Source: Streptomyces sp. 1331.2 | GTDB lineage: Bacteria; Actinomycetota; Actinomycetes; Streptomycetales; Streptomycetaceae | Length of the DNA: 64,000 bases | Assembly: GCF_900199205.1 (NCBI RefSeq) | Contig: NZ_OBMJ01000001.1 | Location: 4,033,001-4,097,000 of the forward strand | Direction of reading: 5' to 3' | In this document: piece after piece, positions 63,640 to 64,000 of the stretch | Layout of the letters: every line of letters starts with the position of its first letter | Position numbering within the stretch: the first letter of the stretch is position 1 | Notes under the pieces: generated by a model | What the model saw: the letters and a program-made list of their open reading frames with translations, nothing else | Database searches by the model: none | Told to the model about the DNA's origin: nothing | Position numbers and translations under genes: made by a program

Positions 63640-64000
63640 TCAGCGGGTGGCGTGGCGTATCGCGTCCACGGTGAGGGCGGCCACGGCCAGGGCGGCGGCG
63701 AGGCCGGCGACCGCCGCCGGGGCCGGGGCGCGGCCCCCGGTGACCCCTAGGAAGTCCAGCCCGCCGACGTGGTTGATCATCCCGTACCAGAGCAACGGGT
63801 AGACGGTCTGGAACAGTCGGGGACCGCGCGTGACGGTGCCGCAGAGCATGGCCAGGGCGGGGATCAGCAGCGCCCCGGCCAGGGCGCCCGCCGCCGCCCG
63901 GGGCTCCCCGGCGCCGACCAGCCGGACCACCGACCCGGCCACCACCGCCAGCGCCGGGATCACCCCGGCGAGCAGGGCCGCCAGCCCCCGGCGCAGCGGG
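63640..64000 (-). CDS. C-terminal part of a membrane protein (ABC-2 permease-like), truncated by window edge
   Basis: The frame is open to the window edge and the gene starts beyond base 64000. The visible 119 residues contain three hydrophobic segments, the last before a short basic tail (DAIRHATR). The stretch RLFQTVYPLLWYGMINHVGGLDFLGV resembles the C-terminal region of actinobacterial ABC-2-type permease subunits. The identification is tentative. It runs toward the ATPase gene with about 100 bases between, which show no recognisable signal other than the ATPase ribosome-binding site. Confidence 0.55.
   Translation of the reverse strand, partial: PLRRGLAALLAGVIPALAVVAGSVVRLVGAGEPRAAAGALAGALLIPALAMLCGTVTRGPRLFQTVYPLLWYGMINHVGGLDFLGVTGGRAPAPAAVAGLAAALAVAALTVDAIRHATR

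Overview
The window is about 75% G+C with Streptomyces-type codon use, short spacers and many ATGA or GTGA stop/start overlaps, so an actinomycete (Streptomyces or close relative) is likely. Nearly all of it is one secondary-metabolite locus: a hybrid NRPS / trans-acyltransferase PKS cluster of the leinamycin (DUF-SH) family. The diagnosis rests on two things. The second giant synthase ends in a DUF domain, a PLP-dependent SH (cysteine lyase) domain and a thioesterase. The gene order AT-ER, NRPS-PKS, PKS, LnmK-like, ACP, HMG-CoA synthase and type II thioesterase matches lnmG-I-J-K-L-M-N as I remember it.

Layout. 1-2.2 kb: end of an HMG-CoA synthase, ECH1 and a P450 (start of the locus or continuing from the left). 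2.2-4.25 kb, minus strand: DUF3224 protein, TylF-like methyltransferase and RmlD-like reductase. 4.4-6.1 kb: two tandem paralogues of unknown function. 6.2-21.1 kb: AT-ER and the NRPS-PKS (carrier-Cy-Cy-A-PCP-Ox, then KS-ACP, KS-KR-ACP, KS). 21.1-32.1 kb: a block lying between the lnmI- and lnmJ-like genes. It holds a TauD-type oxygenase; a minus-strand operon with a threonine kinase, A-PCP-thioesterase protein, ATP-grasp ligase, argininosuccinate-lyase-like enzyme and cysteine-synthase-like enzyme; and a plus-strand run of free PCP, SyrB2-type halogenase and CmaE/SyrC-type Cys acyltransferase. 32.2-52.9 kb: the 6,910-residue PKS. 52.9-57.7 kb: beta-branching genes and thioesterase. 57.7-60.6 kb: two related regulators, a small protein, a tiny secreted peptide and a regulator remnant. 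60.7-64 kb: MacB-like ABC transporter and a truncated membrane protein.

How it may work (inference). A starter amino acid is loaded in trans on the N-terminal carrier of the first synthase, condensed with cysteine and oxidised to a thiazole. One non-elongating and six elongating KS domains extend the chain. Sulfur is introduced by DUF-SH, and TE closes the ring. The starter is probably not the usual D-Ala or Gly. The inserted block looks like a supply line for a 2,3-diaminobutyrate-type or chlorinated amino acid that is activated, modified on carriers and shuttled by Cys-acyltransferases. There are two beta-branching systems (two HCS, two donor ACPs, an LnmK-type and a KS-decarboxylase-type donor source), matching two plausible branch sites. 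The LnmK-like gene carries a -1 frameshift in a C run.

Regulation. Two divergent promoters (4.3 kb and 29.9 kb) share a 22-bp dyad, GTCTGCTC-N6-GAnCAGnn, at nearly the same distance from the putative -10. Together they could drive almost every biosynthetic gene to the right of 2.6 kb, presumably through one or both TrmB/LuxR-like regulators at 57.7-60.5 kb. No rRNA, tRNA, CRISPR array, insertion sequence or origin was seen, and no gap without a gene exceeds about 260 bases.
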